Below, piece after piece: positions 7,385-17,659 of a DNA stretch of 64,000 nucleotides. Both the position numbers and the translations under genes were made by a program. The stretch is from Sandaracinaceae bacterium (GTDB taxonomy: Bacteria; Myxococcota_A; Polyangia; Polyangiales; JADJQN01), in the NCBI GenBank assembly GCA_016712745.1, contig JADJQN010000003.1:744001-808000 (forward strand), given 5' to 3'. The notes beneath the pieces are model-generated. The model did not search any database and had not been told where the DNA came from. It worked only from the letters and a program-made list of their open reading frames with translations. Position 1 is the first letter of the stretch. Each line of letters begins with the position of its first letter.

Positions 7385-8841
7385 TGCGCGCGCTCCTCTT
7401 CATCGCGTCGTGTTTGCTGATGTCGGTGGGCGCGAGCGCATTGGCTCAAGCACCTAGCGCTCAGTTGAGCTCCACCGCTGTGACCACCGACGAACTTGTT
7501 CGTGCGGCGCGTGACCTTGCTTCGGAGAATGAGCAAGTGCGCCAAAACGCGTGGACACTGCTGATGGCTCTCGAGGAGGACAGCCTGCCGGCCATCGCCG
7601 CTCGTGTGCAGACACTGCAAAGCCACCGGCCTGCTCTCACGGAAACGATTCCGACGCTCGCTTCGTTTCGCCGAGCTCTCGGCAGTCGTCGCGCGGACGA
7701 CGACGTCGACATGGCCAACGGTATCCCCTCCGTATTGCGCGAGCGTCGCGATGCGAACGTGCTTTCCATGGCGGAGTCGGTCTTGTTGCTTCGCACGCTC
7801 GAGCGCATTGGAACGATCGACGCGCAGAAGCTTCTGACCACGATCCTGTCGTGGGACGGCGACGCCTGGCAGCAGGAATCGCGACGCATCTACTCACGTA
7901 TGGGCGCGCGTCTTCTACCGCTGCTGATCAATCCACCGGGCAATCCGAATAAAGTGATTCGCCGCTGGATCCCGGCCGCTGCGCGGGACTTTCATCTCGA
8001 TAACCCGAGCCGTGCGGTGCAGCAAACCGACGCGCGATTGGTCTCCGAGATCTTAGTTGCCTATGGAAACATTCGTCGCATGGACGCGATGCGAGTGATT
8101 GCCTCTTTCCTCGGGAACGAGCGCGTGCAAATTCGCGAAGCTGCGCGCACGGCAATTGCTAAGTACGGCCGCAACGCCATTTGGGTCTTGCGCCAGGCTT
8201 ACGAGAATATGAGTGGCCACGATGCCGATCTGAACTGGAGCACAGAGCGCACGATGCGCGAGGTTCTCGCGCTCAACGATCAGGTGCGCCTGGCCGAAGC
8301 ACGCACCGACTTCGAAGCAGGTACTCGCGCGCAGCAGGCGGGGCGCCTTTCGGAAGCCGTACGGCACTTCGATGTTGTTCTGCTACGAGCGCCAGCGATC
8401 GCTGAGCGCGGGCAGATGGCGTCAGCGTACGCGGCATTCGCCGTGGAACGGTTGGCGGCGCGCGATCTTCCCGCGGCAGCTCACAACTACAGACGCGCGA
8501 TCTGGCTCGCCCCAACCGACCCGCAGGCGGCTCGTTGGCGCGCCGCGTTGACGTTCGTCACCGCCGAGAGCCAACTCGCACAAGGCGTAGCTGACGTATA
8601 TGCGTATCGCGAAACTTTGGCTGCCGACGCAACGAACGAGGGCGCGGCGCATGTCGTCGCACAGCTCACGGGTGAGGCCGCTGCCAAGACGCGTCTGTAC
8701 AATAAGATCGCGGCGGCCGTTGCCGCCTTGGCGCTTCTCGTCTTGGCGATTCACCTCCATCGTCGTGGCGCGCGCAAACCGCGCGCGCCGTGCAACGACC
8801 ACGACGTCACTTCTCCGGGCGAAACTCCCGCTCCGGTGTAA
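7384..8841 (+). CDS. HEAT/TPR-repeat exported protein with C-terminal membrane helix
   Basis: This 485-residue protein begins with a signal peptide (MRALLFIASCLLMSVGASALAQ). Helical repeats follow: a HEAT-like part (about residues 130-280, containing VIASFLGNERVQIREAARTA) and a TPR-like part (about 300-390, with EAVRHFDVVLLRAP). It ends with a single hydrophobic helix (about 450-468) and a short basic tail, so it is probably anchored by its C-terminus with the repeats in the periplasm. It is co-translated with acylphosphatase. No catalytic motif is visible; a scaffold role is the simplest guess. Confidence 0.8.
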   Translation: MRALLFIASCLLMSVGASALAQAPSAQLSSTAVTTDELVRAARDLASENEQVRQNAWTLLMALEEDSLPAIAARVQTLQSHRPALTETIPTLASFRRALGSRRADDDVDMANGIPSVLRERRDANVLSMAESVLLLRTLERIGTIDAQKLLTTILSWDGDAWQQESRRIYSRMGARLLPLLINPPGNPNKVIRRWIPAAARDFHLDNPSRAVQQTDARLVSEILVAYGNIRRMDAMRVIASFLGNERVQIREAARTAIAKYGRNAIWVLRQAYENMSGHDADLNWSTERTMREVLALNDQVRLAEARTDFEAGTRAQQAGRLSEAVRHFDVVLLRAPAIAERGQMASAYAAFAVERLAARDLPAAAHNYRRAIWLAPTDPQAARWRAALTFVTAESQLAQGVADVYAYRETLAADATNEGAAHVVAQLTGEAAAKTRLYNKIAAAVAALALLVLAIHLHRRGARKPRAPCNDHDVTSPGETPAPV

Positions 8842-8895
8842 GGGGCCTAGAGGCGCGCGCCTCGGCGCAACCGATTCGATATCGCAGCAGAGGGC

Positions 8896-9318
8896 TTAGT
8901 ACTCGACCCACGTACCGCCGCCACACGACCCGCTCGCCTGCGCTCGCTGCTCCTCGCTCGCCGGCTCGTAAAACCACCACGATTGCGATTCGTAGATACA
9001 CGCGCCGAACAGATCTTCGGTGGGACACGTGACGGCGAAAGTTTCCCCAGCGGTATCGCACTGCGAGCGCACTGTCGCTTCCGCGATCGAAGCCGGATAC
9101 TGCAGGCAGCGGAGCACATCGCTCGGTGAATGGGGTCCTGTACACGAACCATTGCTCGCCGGCAGCGCGCCCAGATCCGGGACTGAGCTATCGCGTCTCA
9201 TGTCCACGGCGCCCCCGTCAGCTAGCGCCGCGTCGGAGGTATCGGCTGTCGAAGAACTACACGCGGCAAAAGCGAGCGCACAGCAAAAGAGCCCGGGGTA
9301 TACGTGACGAAAGCGCAT
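8896..9318 (-). CDS. Small lipoprotein, Cys-rich
   Basis: This 140-residue lipoprotein has a lipobox ending AFAAC (Cys20) and an Asp/Ala/Gly-rich linker. Its C-terminal domain is compact, with about eight cysteines and a WWFYEP segment. ATG 9318 is preceded by a near-perfect AGGAGGTG two bases upstream, which decides the start over the longer frame. It is divergent from the beta-helix lipoprotein gene at 9506. No family is recognised; the paired cysteines suggest disulfides in an envelope-exposed domain. Confidence 0.78.
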   Translation of the reverse strand: MRFRHVYPGLFCCALAFAACSSSTADTSDAALADGGAVDMRRDSSVPDLGALPASNGSCTGPHSPSDVLRCLQYPASIAEATVRSQCDTAGETFAVTCPTEDLFGACIYESQSWWFYEPASEEQRAQASGSCGGGTWVEY

Positions 9319-9505
9319 GACACACCTCCTGGAATTGCCACTATACAATAGCCGTAGGTTCGGCACTCACTTCTCGGCACCCACGCTACGACGGCGACTG
9401 ACGAGAATGGACGACCTTATGCCAAAGCGATCCTTTGATCGCCGTTCGGCGTTCGTTCGGTTACTCTTATCACGCCCGTCCCTTTCACCGATGGAGGCAT
9501 CGCCT

Positions 9506-12142
9506 ATGTCGCGCGCCCTTAGAGAAACTCTGCTCTGTATGATCGTGGCTTCGCTTGGGGGTTGTGCATCTGCGGAGCTCGGCTCTCAGAATATGAGCGA
9601 TGGCGGCGTCGCCGTGGATTTGGGCGTCGCCGTGGATTTGGGCGTCGCACGCGACGCCGGAGTTTCCACGGATGGTAGCGTTACGATCGACGCACCGCCC
9701 CTAACCGACGGTGGGCCGCGCGTAACGGAGCTCGCGGGCCCAGTCGGGCCACTCGCTGATGAAGATGTGACACCGGGCGCGAATCCGTACGGCGTGCAAG
9801 ATTACTTCGTCGACTGTGCAAGCGGCGACGACTCGAATAACGGTCTCACCGCCGGGACTCCATGGCGCACAATTCACAAGTTCAACACGACGGCATCTGG
9901 ATCGCTTCAGCCTGGAGCACGCGTCTTCTTCAAGCGCGGCGGTGTGTGTCGTGGTGACGGAGATGCAGAGCGTTATAGCGGAACGGTGTGGCTAAATCCG
10001 TCCGGCACCCCCGACCGCAACATCGAATACAAAGCGTACGGAAGCGGAGCTGCGCCCGTTATCAGTGGCGCCATCGCCGCGACCGGATGGACAGTCGAAT
10101 CGGGAAGCGTCTATCACACCAATATCGGAAGCGGTCGCCCCGTGAAGTACGTGTTCGTTGGCGACGAAGCGCAAACGCTCGCTCGCACACCGAACAAAGA
10201 CGCCTCGGGACGCACAGTCTGGAACCTCACGGACGACATGAATGGCAATGGTGACGGCACTACTTTCATTCGAGATTCCGCATTGCCAGCGCCGGGGGCC
10301 AACAATCTCGTCGGCGCCACCGCGTTCTATCGCCACGACAACTGGTCGTTTGCGGCGATGGAGATTGTGCAGCACAGCGGCGACACCATTACGATGACCA
10401 CCCCTGATAGCCAGTGCTACTCGCCGCATTGTTCGGACAGCGTCTATCCGGCAGCGGGCTGGGGCTACATTGTCGAGAACGATCGGCAACTTCTTGATCA
10501 TGCGGGTGAGTGGTTCTACGACAGCGCAAGCGGCGATCTGTCTTTTTGGGCACCGGGCAGCGTCGATCCGAATACGCTCACCGTCGACGTCGTCGTCGAC
10601 TATCACGCGTTCTACTTCCACGACGCGTTAAGCAATATCACCATCGCCAACCTCGTCTTCGAGAAGTATCGCGATGCTGTCATCGAAATCGGCGACAGTC
10701 CGGGTGTCCCCGGCGATGCGTCGCACATCACATTGCGCAACGATGAGCTGCGATACGGCTACCTCGGTCTCAAGAACGGCACGAGCAGCGAGGATGCTGC
10801 GCAGGGCAACGACTTTCTCAATCTGCACATCCACGATGTCTACAACTGCGGCATCTACAACGGTGGCAACGGCCATTTATACCGCGGCAGCATTATCGAG
10901 CGTGTCGCGCTTCAGCCCGAGCTCGGCGGCGACCGCTCGCTGTGGGCATACTTCGCGTATCAGAACGTCTCTGGCGCAAGCACCTTCACGCAGAACATAA
11001 TTCGCAATGTCGGTTATTCAGGCGTCAATCATATCGGCGGCGGCGAGATCAGCGAAAACCTCATTGAAGACATCGGAATGTCTCTCAACGATGGATGCGC
11101 CATATGCTCGGAGCCAGTCAGCGGAGTGCTGGTGCGGCGCAATCTCGTGCGCGGCGCGCACGGCAACCTCGAAGGTCTGCCGCCTGACTTCGTCAACGGA
11201 AACTCCATCTGTAGCGGAATCAGCACGGGCGATCATAACAATTTGAACGGCATCTTCGAGGAGAACGTCGTCTCGGATTTCGCCAACGGTGGCATCACAC
11301 TCGACAATAATTTCCACTCACGAAACATCACCGTCCGTGGCAACACGGTTTACACAGCGCAGCCGGGAGATGGCTTGGGCGCGGCGGGCTTGCAGTTCCT
11401 CGACCAATCAGTGGGCGTGGGTGGGTCGTGTGATCGGACGAACTACGGATGCTTCGTCGAAAATTTTCACCATCAGATCTACTCGAATCGCGTCTACATG
11501 CTTCATCCCAACACGCAGACTATCCGGTTCGTTCATCTGCTGACCGACGGGGCGGGTCACCAAGTCGATTACGGCGACTTCTGGGACAATTACATCTTTC
11601 AGCCAAATCGACTGGATAGCATCCACGAACGTCGTACCTGGGGAGGCGTCATGGCTGGCGACATCGCTGAGATCGCGCCCGCTTCCGTTACAGGCGCCGA
11701 TCAAACGATCAACGTCTACAGCGACGCGGACACAATGGCATCGGTAGTCGGCACTCGCGCGACCGGAGACAACGGCGTTACCGGCGAGCGGCGCATGGTC
11801 GCTGCCTTCACATGGTGGCGGGTCGACTTCGACAACAGCACTGCGGACGGATGGGTGCGCGAGTACGAGCTACGTTTAGCGCAGAAGACGATGGCGGAGT
11901 GGCAGGTTTACGCAAGCGAGCCACCGGCTGCACACGCCTCCGAGCCGAATCGCGAGGCCGGCTACGTGCTCACTGACTCTGCTGACTTCCCGCCCATCTA
12001 TGTGAATGACACAAGCTCTCCGGTGAACGTGAACGTTGGTCCTGGCCGTTGCGATTCCAGCGGGAACGCACTTCCCGAAGTCGTCACGCTCGAGCACTTC
12101 GCAGACGTCATTGTTCCGGAGCGTTGCGCCGATCAGCTGTAG
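9506..12142 (+). CDS. Large lipoprotein with right-handed beta-helix and SH3-like domain
   Basis: This 878-residue lipoprotein has its lipobox Cys at residue 20 (SLGGC) and a GGAGG site 8 nt before ATG 9506. A repetitive Asp/Gly/Val linker (about 30-80) follows. The bulk of the protein (about 95-715) starts DYFVDCASGDDSNNGLT and shows many N/G-rich turns of the pectate-lyase type, such as NSICSGISTGDHNN. Near residue 735 an SH3-like stretch (TINVYSDADTMASVVG ... WVREYEL) appears. Such parallel beta-helices bind or cleave polysaccharide; no catalytic residues can be assigned by eye. Confidence 0.82.
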   Translation: MSRALRETLLCMIVASLGGCASAELGSQNMSDGGVAVDLGVAVDLGVARDAGVSTDGSVTIDAPPLTDGGPRVTELAGPVGPLADEDVTPGANPYGVQDYFVDCASGDDSNNGLTAGTPWRTIHKFNTTASGSLQPGARVFFKRGGVCRGDGDAERYSGTVWLNPSGTPDRNIEYKAYGSGAAPVISGAIAATGWTVESGSVYHTNIGSGRPVKYVFVGDEAQTLARTPNKDASGRTVWNLTDDMNGNGDGTTFIRDSALPAPGANNLVGATAFYRHDNWSFAAMEIVQHSGDTITMTTPDSQCYSPHCSDSVYPAAGWGYIVENDRQLLDHAGEWFYDSASGDLSFWAPGSVDPNTLTVDVVVDYHAFYFHDALSNITIANLVFEKYRDAVIEIGDSPGVPGDASHITLRNDELRYGYLGLKNGTSSEDAAQGNDFLNLHIHDVYNCGIYNGGNGHLYRGSIIERVALQPELGGDRSLWAYFAYQNVSGASTFTQNIIRNVGYSGVNHIGGGEISENLIEDIGMSLNDGCAICSEPVSGVLVRRNLVRGAHGNLEGLPPDFVNGNSICSGISTGDHNNLNGIFEENVVSDFANGGITLDNNFHSRNITVRGNTVYTAQPGDGLGAAGLQFLDQSVGVGGSCDRTNYGCFVENFHHQIYSNRVYMLHPNTQTIRFVHLLTDGAGHQVDYGDFWDNYIFQPNRLDSIHERRTWGGVMAGDIAEIAPASVTGADQTINVYSDADTMASVVGTRATGDNGVTGERRMVAAFTWWRVDFDNSTADGWVREYELRLAQKTMAEWQVYASEPPAAHASEPNREAGYVLTDSADFPPIYVNDTSSPVNVNVGPGRCDSSGNALPEVVTLEHFADVIVPERCADQL
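9605..9640 (+). repeat. Two tandem 18-bp repeats in a lipoprotein linker
   Basis: Two identical 18-bp units (9605-9622 and 9623-9640) encode GVAVDL twice, and a diverged third unit follows. They lie in the disordered linker after the lipobox, so copy number could change without a frameshift. Confidence 0.9.
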
Positions 12143-12181
12143 TGACCTGGCCGCAACCGATCGGCGGTGCATCCCTCACTG

Positions 12182-13117
12182 TTACGCCGCGTGTGAATGC
12201 TTCTTCGCATCCGTCACACTCTTACGAAGCAAGCTCATCAAGTCGACAACCTGCGCGCCGCCCCTCTCCTTGCGCGGAGCCGCTACAGCCGTAACGCGGC
12301 CGGTCTTGGCCTTCTTCTGAATCGCCGCAAGCAAATCGTCGCGATACGAGTCGTGATACTGCGAGGGCTTCCATTTGCCCGTCATTCCTTCGATCAGCTG
12401 CTCGGCGAGCGCGCGTTCTTTGGCGGTGACCGCGGTGGCGCGAGGAAGATGCGCGTGGATTTCTTCGACCGCTTTGAGCTCGTGTTGGAAGCGCAGAATC
12501 TCAAGCACGAGTGCCTCGCCTTGAGCCATGACCGCGCAGAGGTGCTGGCGAGTGTGGATCACGAGCAACGCAATCGCGACATAGCCCTTTGCTGCGATTG
12601 CCTCACGCAGCACGGCGTACGCCTTGCTCCCGCGCTTGTCCGGAATTAAGTAGTACGGACGCTCGAAGAAGATTGCAGGAATCTCCGACGCTTTGACGAA
12701 GTCTTGAATATCGATCGTCTGCGTGGCTTTCACGTTGGCGTTCTCGAAGTCCTTTTTGTCGAGAACGACAAATTCGCCCTTCTCTATCTCGTAGCCTTTG
12801 ACGATGTCTTTCCACTCAACCGTTTTGCCAGTGGTCTTGTTGATGCGCTGATAGCCGATGGGCGAGTTGTCGCGCTTGTCGAGCTGATGGAACGAAAGTT
12901 CATTCGACTTTTCGGCCGAGACTGCCTTCACTGGGATCTGGACGAGGCCGAAGCTCAGTGAGCCGGACCAGACGCCTCGGATACCGGCATTTTCGCCCGC
13001 GTCTGCCTTGCCACGCCCATAGCGCCTGGAGGAACTTTCTTTCGAAGCGGCCTTTGCCTTCGTCGAGGTTTTCGCGGCTGGCTTCTTGGGTGCATTCCTT
13101 TTTGCGGTCTTCGGCAT
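12182..13117 (-). CDS. ku: Ku DNA end-binding protein
   Basis: This 311-residue protein forms the bacterial Ku homodimer that threads onto DNA double-strand ends and recruits LigD. The core begins GVWSGSLSFGLVQIPV and continues with HQLDKRDNSPIGYQRI and IFFERPYYLIPDKRG. Both tails are Lys/Ala-rich: about 45 residues before the core, and a C-terminal tail that may hold DNA or LigD. I start it at ATG 13117 with CAGGAG upstream, excluding a longer frame. It is divergent from ligD across 188 bp, so the two are probably co-regulated. Confidence 0.95.
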   Translation of the reverse strand: MPKTAKRNAPKKPAAKTSTKAKAASKESSSRRYGRGKADAGENAGIRGVWSGSLSFGLVQIPVKAVSAEKSNELSFHQLDKRDNSPIGYQRINKTTGKTVEWKDIVKGYEIEKGEFVVLDKKDFENANVKATQTIDIQDFVKASEIPAIFFERPYYLIPDKRGSKAYAVLREAIAAKGYVAIALLVIHTRQHLCAVMAQGEALVLEILRFQHELKAVEEIHAHLPRATAVTAKERALAEQLIEGMTGKWKPSQYHDSYRDDLLAAIQKKAKTGRVTAVAAPRKERGGAQVVDLMSLLRKSVTDAKKHSHAA

Positions 13118-13305
13118 GTGAGCTCCTGCCGTTGAAACTGCCATTTTCGTGCCAGGGAATTCCTGCGGATCTTTGTGCCGCGTCATTCTGGATCTGACGC
13201 GAAATGCCGCAGTGGGGCAAATGCGAAGAGCGCAAAAGTGTCGGCACCGGCGTTGATCTCAGCGAGATCTAAGAAGGCACGCAACATGCTCTATGACTCA
13301 TTGCA

Positions 13306-15780
13306 ATGAAGGCCAAACGATCCCTCAGCGAGTACTGGCGTAAGCGCGACTTCAAAAAGACTGCGGAGCCGCGCGGTACGGTTGAGAAGCTGAAGAAGCA
13401 GCCGCGCTACTTCATTCAAAAGCACGCGGCCCGCGCGCTTCACTATGATTTTCGTCTTGAGCTCGATGGCGTGCTCCGAAGTTGGGCAGTACCGAAGGGG
13501 CCTAGTGTCATTGTGGGTGAGAAGCGGCTTGCCGTTGAGGTCGAGGATCACCCCATCTCCTACGGGAACTTCTCGGGCACGATTCCGAAGGGCGAGTACG
13601 GCGCCGGCACCGTCGAGGTGTGGGATCGCGGTCATTTCACTCCGCTCGAGGACCCGGGCAAAGCGCTAAAGAAGGGGCATTTTCGCTTTCGCCTCGATGG
13701 TGAGCGGCTGCACGGCGAGTGGAGCCTCGTTCGAACGAGCATGAGCGGCGGCGGCAAGACGAACTGGCTGCTCCTGCGCCGCAACGATTCGCAGCTCACT
13801 GAGGCCGCACCGCCCGCCTCTCCGACTAAGCAGAAGGCGACGAAGGACAAGGCTCTCAAATCAGTGGGCAAGCGCACGCTGAAGCCAGCACTACCGAAGC
13901 TCAAACGTTTGGCCGACGTTGAGTGGCATCATCAGCTCGCTACGCTCGCCGACGGCGTGCCCGAAAGCACGGACTACCTTTTCGAAACGAAGTTCGATGG
14001 CTATCGCGCATTCTGTTTCATCGAGCAGGGTAAAGCGCATTTTCAATCGCGCAACGGGAAGGATTGGACTGCGCGTCTTCCGACCCTGAACGACGCTGCG
14101 TCGAAGTTGAAAGTGAAGTCTGCGGTTATCGACGGCGAGCTGGTTGCGCTGAAAGAGAACGGCGTGAGTGACTTCCAACGGCTGCAAAATGCCTTGAGCG
14201 AAGGGCTCGAAGGCGAACTTGTGTTCTATGCGTTCGATCTTCTCGCTCTCGATGGTGAGGACCTGCGCGATCTTCCGCTGCGCGATCGCAAGGCGCGCCT
14301 CCATAAAATCATCGGCAAGAGCAAGCGCATTCGTTACTCGGCGGAGATTGATGGCGATGGCCGCGAGATCTTGAAGCAGGCCTGCAAGCTCGGCCTTGAA
14401 GGCATCATCGCCAAGGTTGCGGATGGTGCCTACGAAGGACGTCGCAGCACGGACTGGCTCAAGCTCAAATGCCAACAACGGCAAGAGTTCGTCATCGTTG
14501 GCTACACGGAGCCGCAAGGTGCGCGCAGCGGCTTTGGCGCGTTGCTTCTGGGAATCCACAAAGACGGCAAGCTCGTCTATTCAGGCAAAACAAAAACCGG
14601 ATTTTCGGACCGCTCGCTCATGCAGCTGCAAGAGAAGCTGAAAAAGCTCGAACGCAAAACACGGACGGTCGATGATGCTCCGCGCATGTCTGGCGTGCAC
14701 TGGGTCAAACCCATTCTGGTCGCCGAAATCCGTTACTCGGAAATTACGAACGATGGGCGTCTCCGCCACCCGGCGTTTGAGGGACTACGCGAAGACAAAA
14801 AGGCACGCAGCGTAAAACCGGAGAAAACAATGCTCGTGAAAGAGAAGAAGATAGCGCGCGCTTCCAAACCAGCGACGAAGTCGCAGGCCCCCGCCAAACG
14901 CGCCAAGGAAGCAGCCGGCGAAATCGTCGTCACCCATCCCGAGCGGGTCGTCTTCAAGAACGGCTTCACCAAGGGCGACGTCTTCGAATACTACAAAGCC
15001 GCGCGTGATCGAATCTTCCCCTACATCGAAGGTCGTCCGCTCGCTCTCGTTCGCTGTCCGCGTGGTGTCGGCTCGGCGTGCTTCTATCAGAAGCATCCGT
15101 CGGAGATAAACGCTGCGGGCCTTGAGTCCGCAAACATTCGGGAGAAGCACGCGGATGCCGACAATCTCATCGTCACGACGAAGGATGGCGTGCTTGCGGC
15201 GGCGCAACTTGGCGCCCTTGAGATTCACACATGGGGCTCACGCGTTGAAGACATCGAGCATCCCGATCAGATCGTTCTTGATTTCGATCCCGCGCCAGAT
15301 GTCGCGTGGAGTCGGGTCGTTGAGGCCGCTCGCACGTTGAAAGGCATGCTCGATAAGATGGGCCTTCCCTCCTTCGTGAAGTGGGCAGGCGGCAAGGGAC
15401 TGCACGTCGTTGTTCCGCTCGTCCCCGAACACGCCTGGGATACAACGCATGCCTTTACGCGCCTTCTCGCCGACACAATGGTTCAAAACGAACCGGTCAA
15501 GTACATCGCCACGATGTCCAAGGCCAAACGCACCGGCAAAATCTTCATCGACTACTTCCGCAACGGCCGCGGCTCCCTCGTCATCGCGCCCTACTCCGTG
15601 CGCGCTCGCGAGGGCGCTCCAGTCTCCGTGCCACTCGCGTGGAAGGAACTGTCGCCGACCAAGCCGCCGTTCTTCGACATCAAGAGCGTGCGCGCACGCC
15701 TCAAGAAGCCCGACCCGTGGAAGGACTTCTGGAAGAGCGCGGTGCGCCTTGGACGCCTCAAAGACATCCCGGGGTTGTAA
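13306..15780 (+). CDS. ligD: Multidomain ATP-dependent DNA ligase LigD (PE-Lig-Pol)
   Basis: This 824-residue repair enzyme combines three activities for non-homologous end joining. Residues about 35-165 are a 3'-phosphoesterase (ALHYDFRLELDG with His46 and Asp48). Residues about 205-515 are the ATP-dependent ligase, with the adenylated Lys229 in ETKFDGYRAF. After a Lys/Ala linker, residues about 545-824 are the primase-type polymerase, with the metal pair in VLDFDPAP and KWAGGKGLHVVVP. The PE-Lig-Pol order is that of Pseudomonas LigD rather than the Pol-first mycobacterial order. All key residues I can find are intact. Confidence 0.96.
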   Translation: MKAKRSLSEYWRKRDFKKTAEPRGTVEKLKKQPRYFIQKHAARALHYDFRLELDGVLRSWAVPKGPSVIVGEKRLAVEVEDHPISYGNFSGTIPKGEYGAGTVEVWDRGHFTPLEDPGKALKKGHFRFRLDGERLHGEWSLVRTSMSGGGKTNWLLLRRNDSQLTEAAPPASPTKQKATKDKALKSVGKRTLKPALPKLKRLADVEWHHQLATLADGVPESTDYLFETKFDGYRAFCFIEQGKAHFQSRNGKDWTARLPTLNDAASKLKVKSAVIDGELVALKENGVSDFQRLQNALSEGLEGELVFYAFDLLALDGEDLRDLPLRDRKARLHKIIGKSKRIRYSAEIDGDGREILKQACKLGLEGIIAKVADGAYEGRRSTDWLKLKCQQRQEFVIVGYTEPQGARSGFGALLLGIHKDGKLVYSGKTKTGFSDRSLMQLQEKLKKLERKTRTVDDAPRMSGVHWVKPILVAEIRYSEITNDGRLRHPAFEGLREDKKARSVKPEKTMLVKEKKIARASKPATKSQAPAKRAKEAAGEIVVTHPERVVFKNGFTKGDVFEYYKAARDRIFPYIEGRPLALVRCPRGVGSACFYQKHPSEINAAGLESANIREKHADADNLIVTTKDGVLAAAQLGALEIHTWGSRVEDIEHPDQIVLDFDPAPDVAWSRVVEAARTLKGMLDKMGLPSFVKWAGGKGLHVVVPLVPEHAWDTTHAFTRLLADTMVQNEPVKYIATMSKAKRTGKIFIDYFRNGRGSLVIAPYSVRAREGAPVSVPLAWKELSPTKPPFFDIKSVRARLKKPDPWKDFWKSAVRLGRLKDIPGL

Positions 15781-15816
15781 ACAGCGACCGTCCCGCTACC
15801 ACGCCGCAATTGAAAA

Positions 15817-15845
15817 GCGCGCTGTCCGTCTCCGGAGCAGCGCGC
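15817..15845 (-). terminator. Intrinsic terminator ending the ribosomal-protein cluster
   Basis: On the minus strand GCGCGCTG pairs perfectly with CAGCGCGC across a 13-nt loop, followed by TTTTCAATT. It lies 38 bp after the rplQ stop and 37 bp after the convergent ligD stop. The T-run is on the rplQ side, so it mainly ends the rplQ transcript, though the stem could also slow polymerase coming from ligD. Confidence 0.75.
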
Positions 15846-15882
15846 ATTCGTTTGTTCGCGTTGCCGCGAGAACAGCTGCTTT

Positions 15883-16371
15883 TCAGTCAGCCGTTGCTGC
15901 GGGCAAGAACTCGATGATGGCCATCGGGCTGTTGTCGCCGCGGCGATTGAGCTTCTTGGTAATGCGGGTGTAGCCGCCGCCCTTGCCGGACTTGATGCGG
16001 TCCATGTAGCGGGGCGCGATTTCGACGAAGAGTTTCTTGATGAGGTCGACCTCTTCGAAGGTGCCGTCAGAAAGCGTCTTGGTGCTGACGAGGGGAAGGA
16101 ACTGCGCGACCTGACGGCGTGCAGCGACCTGGCGTCCGACGACGTCCACGCGCTCTGCATCCTTCAACTTGCCCGTGTCGACCGTGAGCTCATCACCCAA
16201 GCGTGCTGCGCGGGTGACCAAGCGCTCGGCGATACGACGAAGTTCTTTCGCCTTCGCTTCGGTGGTCTCGATGCGTTCATGCAACACGAGGTTGCCCGCG
16301 AGTGCGCGGAACATTGCGCGACGAGCGCTCGTGTCACGATTGAATTTACGGCCTGCTTTTTTATGACGCAT
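15883..16371 (-). CDS. rplQ: 50S ribosomal protein L17
   Basis: This 162-residue protein starts MRHKKAGRKFNRD at ATG 16371 and has the conserved ALAGNLVLHERIETTEAKAKE segment. It is longer than the 127-residue E. coli protein because of an insertion (about 80-125) before the C-terminal GGGYTRI motif, a variant seen in other phyla. It is the last gene of the translation cluster. It is separated from rpoA by a 151-bp gap that can form RNA structure, unlike the tight spacing elsewhere, so its dosage may be set separately. Confidence 0.95.
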   Translation of the reverse strand: MRHKKAGRKFNRDTSARRAMFRALAGNLVLHERIETTEAKAKELRRIAERLVTRAARLGDELTVDTGKLKDAERVDVVGRQVAARRQVAQFLPLVSTKTLSDGTFEEVDLIKKLFVEIAPRYMDRIKSGKGGGYTRITKKLNRRGDNSPMAIIEFLPAATAD

Positions 16372-16397
16372 AACGAAACTCCGAACTCGCGTTTGTC

Positions 16398-16500
16398 TTT
16401 TGCTCTGATCCTGTCTTTCGTCCTCGCTCGATTCGGTCGTGGGCACGAGCCCACTCCCTCATCTCGCTGCGGGCGCGTCCAGGTTCAGAGCAAAAACCTG
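16398..16500 (-). promoter_or_regulatory. Foldable RNA leader between rpoA and rplQ
   Basis: On the minus strand an 11-bp perfect long-range pairing joins TTTTGCTCTGA (16485-16495) with TCAGAGCAAAA (16398-16408). It encloses the hairpin GTGGGC-TCGT-GCCCAC (16439-16454). A competing local hairpin, CAGGTT/AACCTG, uses the same upstream bases. Two mutually exclusive folds before rplQ suggest a switch or a processing site, but no function is known. Confidence 0.45.
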
Positions 16501-16522
16501 CACGCGAGCCGCTAAGTACGGA

Positions 16523-17545
<1,023 letters not shown>

Positions 17546-17629
17546 GATTTTCTGTCCTTTCAACTCGCCGGAATAATAGGGCCGTCGAGCCAATCGTTTT
17601 GAGCGAACAAACAAACAACCAAAACTGTC

Positions 17630-17659
17630 GGGCGCGGGAGGGGCGGCGGGCCGCCTCTA
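17630..17659 (-). repeat. C-rich 30-bp repeat after rpsD (copy 1)
   Basis: Immediately after the rpsD stop the transcript runs through a G-poor, C-rich tract (CCGCCCCTCCCGCGCCC core). A near-identical 30-bp stretch with two mismatches overlaps the rplO stop at 21644-21673, in the same orientation. The first bases can also fold as GGCGG-CCCG-CCGCC. C-rich, G-poor RNA is what Rho and S1-type proteins prefer, but a role is only inferred. Confidence 0.5.

Noticed and set aside
12182..15780. ku/ligD pair as a phage-derived or mobile island
   Set aside because: Both genes are complete, match the style of neighbouring DNA by eye, and no integrase or repeats flank them.
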